A program made the translations under genes and the position numbers. Positions 5,584 through 6,464 of a stretch of DNA of 6,464 nt are shown here, piece by piece. The notes under the pieces are model-generated. The model had not been told where the DNA came from. It searched no databases and was given only the letters and a program-made list of their open reading frames with translations. The stretch is from JBMZCV01 sp049613665 (lineage in GTDB: Bacteria; Bacteroidota; Bacteroidia; Chitinophagales; UBA2359): positions 1 to 6,464 of the forward strand of contig JBMZCV010000230.1 of the NCBI GenBank assembly GCA_049613665.1, in the 5' to 3' direction. The number at the start of each line of letters is the position of its first letter. Position 1 is the stretch's first letter.

Positions 5584-6464
5584 ATGTTACAACAATTCAA
5601 TCTGAAAAATGCGGATATAAAAGTATATATCAATGGCGAAATTGTGCCGAGAAGCGAAGCCAAAGTTTCTGTTTTCGATAGCGTTGTGCAAGGTGGCGAT
5701 GCTGTTTGGGAAGGAATAAGAGTATATGACGGCCGTGTTTTCGCTTTAAACGAGCATCTCGAACGCTTGATAAATTCTGCTAGAGCGATGGCTTTTCGCA
5801 ATATTCCGACAAAAGCATTTGTAAAACAAGCACTTTTCGATACGCTAAAAGCCAACAATATGACTGATGGCGTGCATATTCGACTAACGCTAACACGAGG
5901 CGAAAAAATCACTTCTGGCATGGACCCTCGCCTCAATCAAAAAGGTTTGACACTTATTGTTTTGGCAGAATACAAAGCTCCTGTTTATGATAAAAAAGGT
6001 ATTACACTCATCACTTCTGCTGTTCGCCGCAATTCGCCGCAGTTTGTCGACTCAAAAATTCATCACAATAACTTGATAAACAACATTATGGCCAAAATAG
6101 AAGCTAATGTTGCAGGTGCTGATTCGGCTATCATGCTCGATGCTTATGGTTTTGTTGCGGAGGCTCATGGCACAAATATTTTTATGGTAAAAAATGGCAT
6201 TGTTCACACGCCTACTGCCGATGCTTGCTTGCCAGGTATTACTCGAAAAACGGTTATCAATTTGGCGAGAAAAATAGGCTTAACTTGTTTGGAACGAAAC
6301 ATTAGCATTGCCGAATTTCATAGTGCTGATGAGGTTTTTACGACAGGCACGATGGGCGAAGTTGTGAATGTGACGAGCATTGACGGAAGAAAAATCTATA
6401 ACAATGATGAAGCAGAAATTTCTTGGCCAATTAGCCAAAAAATTCAAGCCGAATATGCAAAACT
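5584..6464 (+). CDS. Class IV PLP aminotransferase, branched-chain type (3' partial)
   Basis: The frame is open from ATG 5584 to the window edge: 293 residues plus two bases, probably close to the full family length of about 300. It belongs to the PLP fold-type IV aminotransferases (BCAT, D-amino acid transaminase, aminodeoxychorismate lyase). Visible motifs are VYINGEIVPRSEAKVSVFD (14-32), GGDAVWEGIRVYDG (37-50), LNEHLERL (56-63), the probable PLP-binding Lys158 in DSKIHHNNL, AEAHGTNIF (192-200) with the conserved Glu193, LPGITR (216-221), and EVFTTGTMGEV (250-260). The overall pattern and the VWEGIR strand favour branched-chain amino acid transamination (final step of Leu/Ile/Val synthesis, first step of their breakdown). 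A D-amino acid or other specificity cannot be excluded, so I leave the symbol empty. The start follows an A-rich 21-bp gap after the sulfotransferase stop codon. A frame on the opposite strand at 5532-5936 is a shadow of this gene. Confidence 0.88.
   Translation, partial: MLQQFNLKNADIKVYINGEIVPRSEAKVSVFDSVVQGGDAVWEGIRVYDGRVFALNEHLERLINSARAMAFRNIPTKAFVKQALFDTLKANNMTDGVHIRLTLTRGEKITSGMDPRLNQKGLTLIVLAEYKAPVYDKKGITLITSAVRRNSPQFVDSKIHHNNLINNIMAKIEANVAGADSAIMLDAYGFVAEAHGTNIFMVKNGIVHTPTADACLPGITRKTVINLARKIGLTCLERNISIAEFHSADEVFTTGTMGEVVNVTSIDGRKIYNNDEAEISWPISQKIQAEYAK

Noticed and set aside
5532..5936. A 134-codon minus-strand frame
   Set aside because: It lies opposite the well-supported class IV aminotransferase and the end of the sulfotransferase, and its protein has no family features.
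1..6464. tRNA, CRISPR, toxin-antitoxin, defence or phage module
   Set aside because: No cloverleaf, spaced repeat array, paired small genes with toxin motifs, nuclease or integrase signatures were found on either strand.

Overview
The window looks like an AT-rich chromosomal segment from a member of the phylum Bacteroidota, probably of the Cytophagales/Flexibacter kind. This placement is an inference. Genes start without a recognisable Shine-Dalgarno sequence and sit behind A-rich leaders. Two upstream regions carry Bacteroidota-type promoter elements (TTG/TTTG near -33, TAnnTTTG near -7). The protein variants also fit: an LptF/LptG-type permease end reading WLPNIFFG, and a BicA-like SulP carrier with a long charged insertion. 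No tRNA, rRNA, CRISPR array, transposase, integrase or phage gene is visible.

Layout. (1) Positions 1-115 hold the last 37 codons of a plus-strand LptF/LptG-type permease. (2) A perfect 19-bp inverted repeat at 122-160 separates it from the convergent gene. (3) 162-1178 (minus) is a complete M42-family metallo-aminopeptidase with all metal and catalytic residues. (4) 1179-1535 is non-coding and holds a strong stem-loop at 1416-1444. (5) About 1536-1889 (plus) is a small unrecognised single-pass membrane protein with a Glu/Lys-rich tail and a Pro-rich C-terminus; its start is uncertain. (6) 1890-2164 is a regulatory region with a candidate promoter overlapped by a palindrome. (7) 2165-4051 (plus) is a SulP anion transporter with a STAS domain. 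(8) 4052-4209 contains a long wobble-paired hairpin and then a strong intrinsic terminator. (9) 4210-4701 is non-coding and contains a roughly 145-bp imperfect inverted-repeat element (4427-4570) resembling dispersed REP/MITE-type repeats. A perfect TAnnTTTG promoter box follows just before the next gene. (10) 4702-5562 (plus) is a PAPS-type sulfotransferase. (11) 5584-6464 (plus, runs off the window) is a class IV PLP aminotransferase, branched-chain type, 21 bp downstream and probably co-transcribed with the sulfotransferase.

How the genes relate. Most are separate transcription units with housekeeping or transport roles, and I see no clear novel multi-gene system. A SulP carrier followed by a sulfotransferase suggests sulfate uptake feeding sulfation. 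However, the carrier resembles the sodium-dependent bicarbonate transporter BicA more than a sulfate permease, and a terminator and a repeat separate the two genes. The link is therefore weak. The points most worth a second look are the small acidic membrane protein, the long insertion in the SulP carrier, the paired RNA structures after it, and the repeat element.
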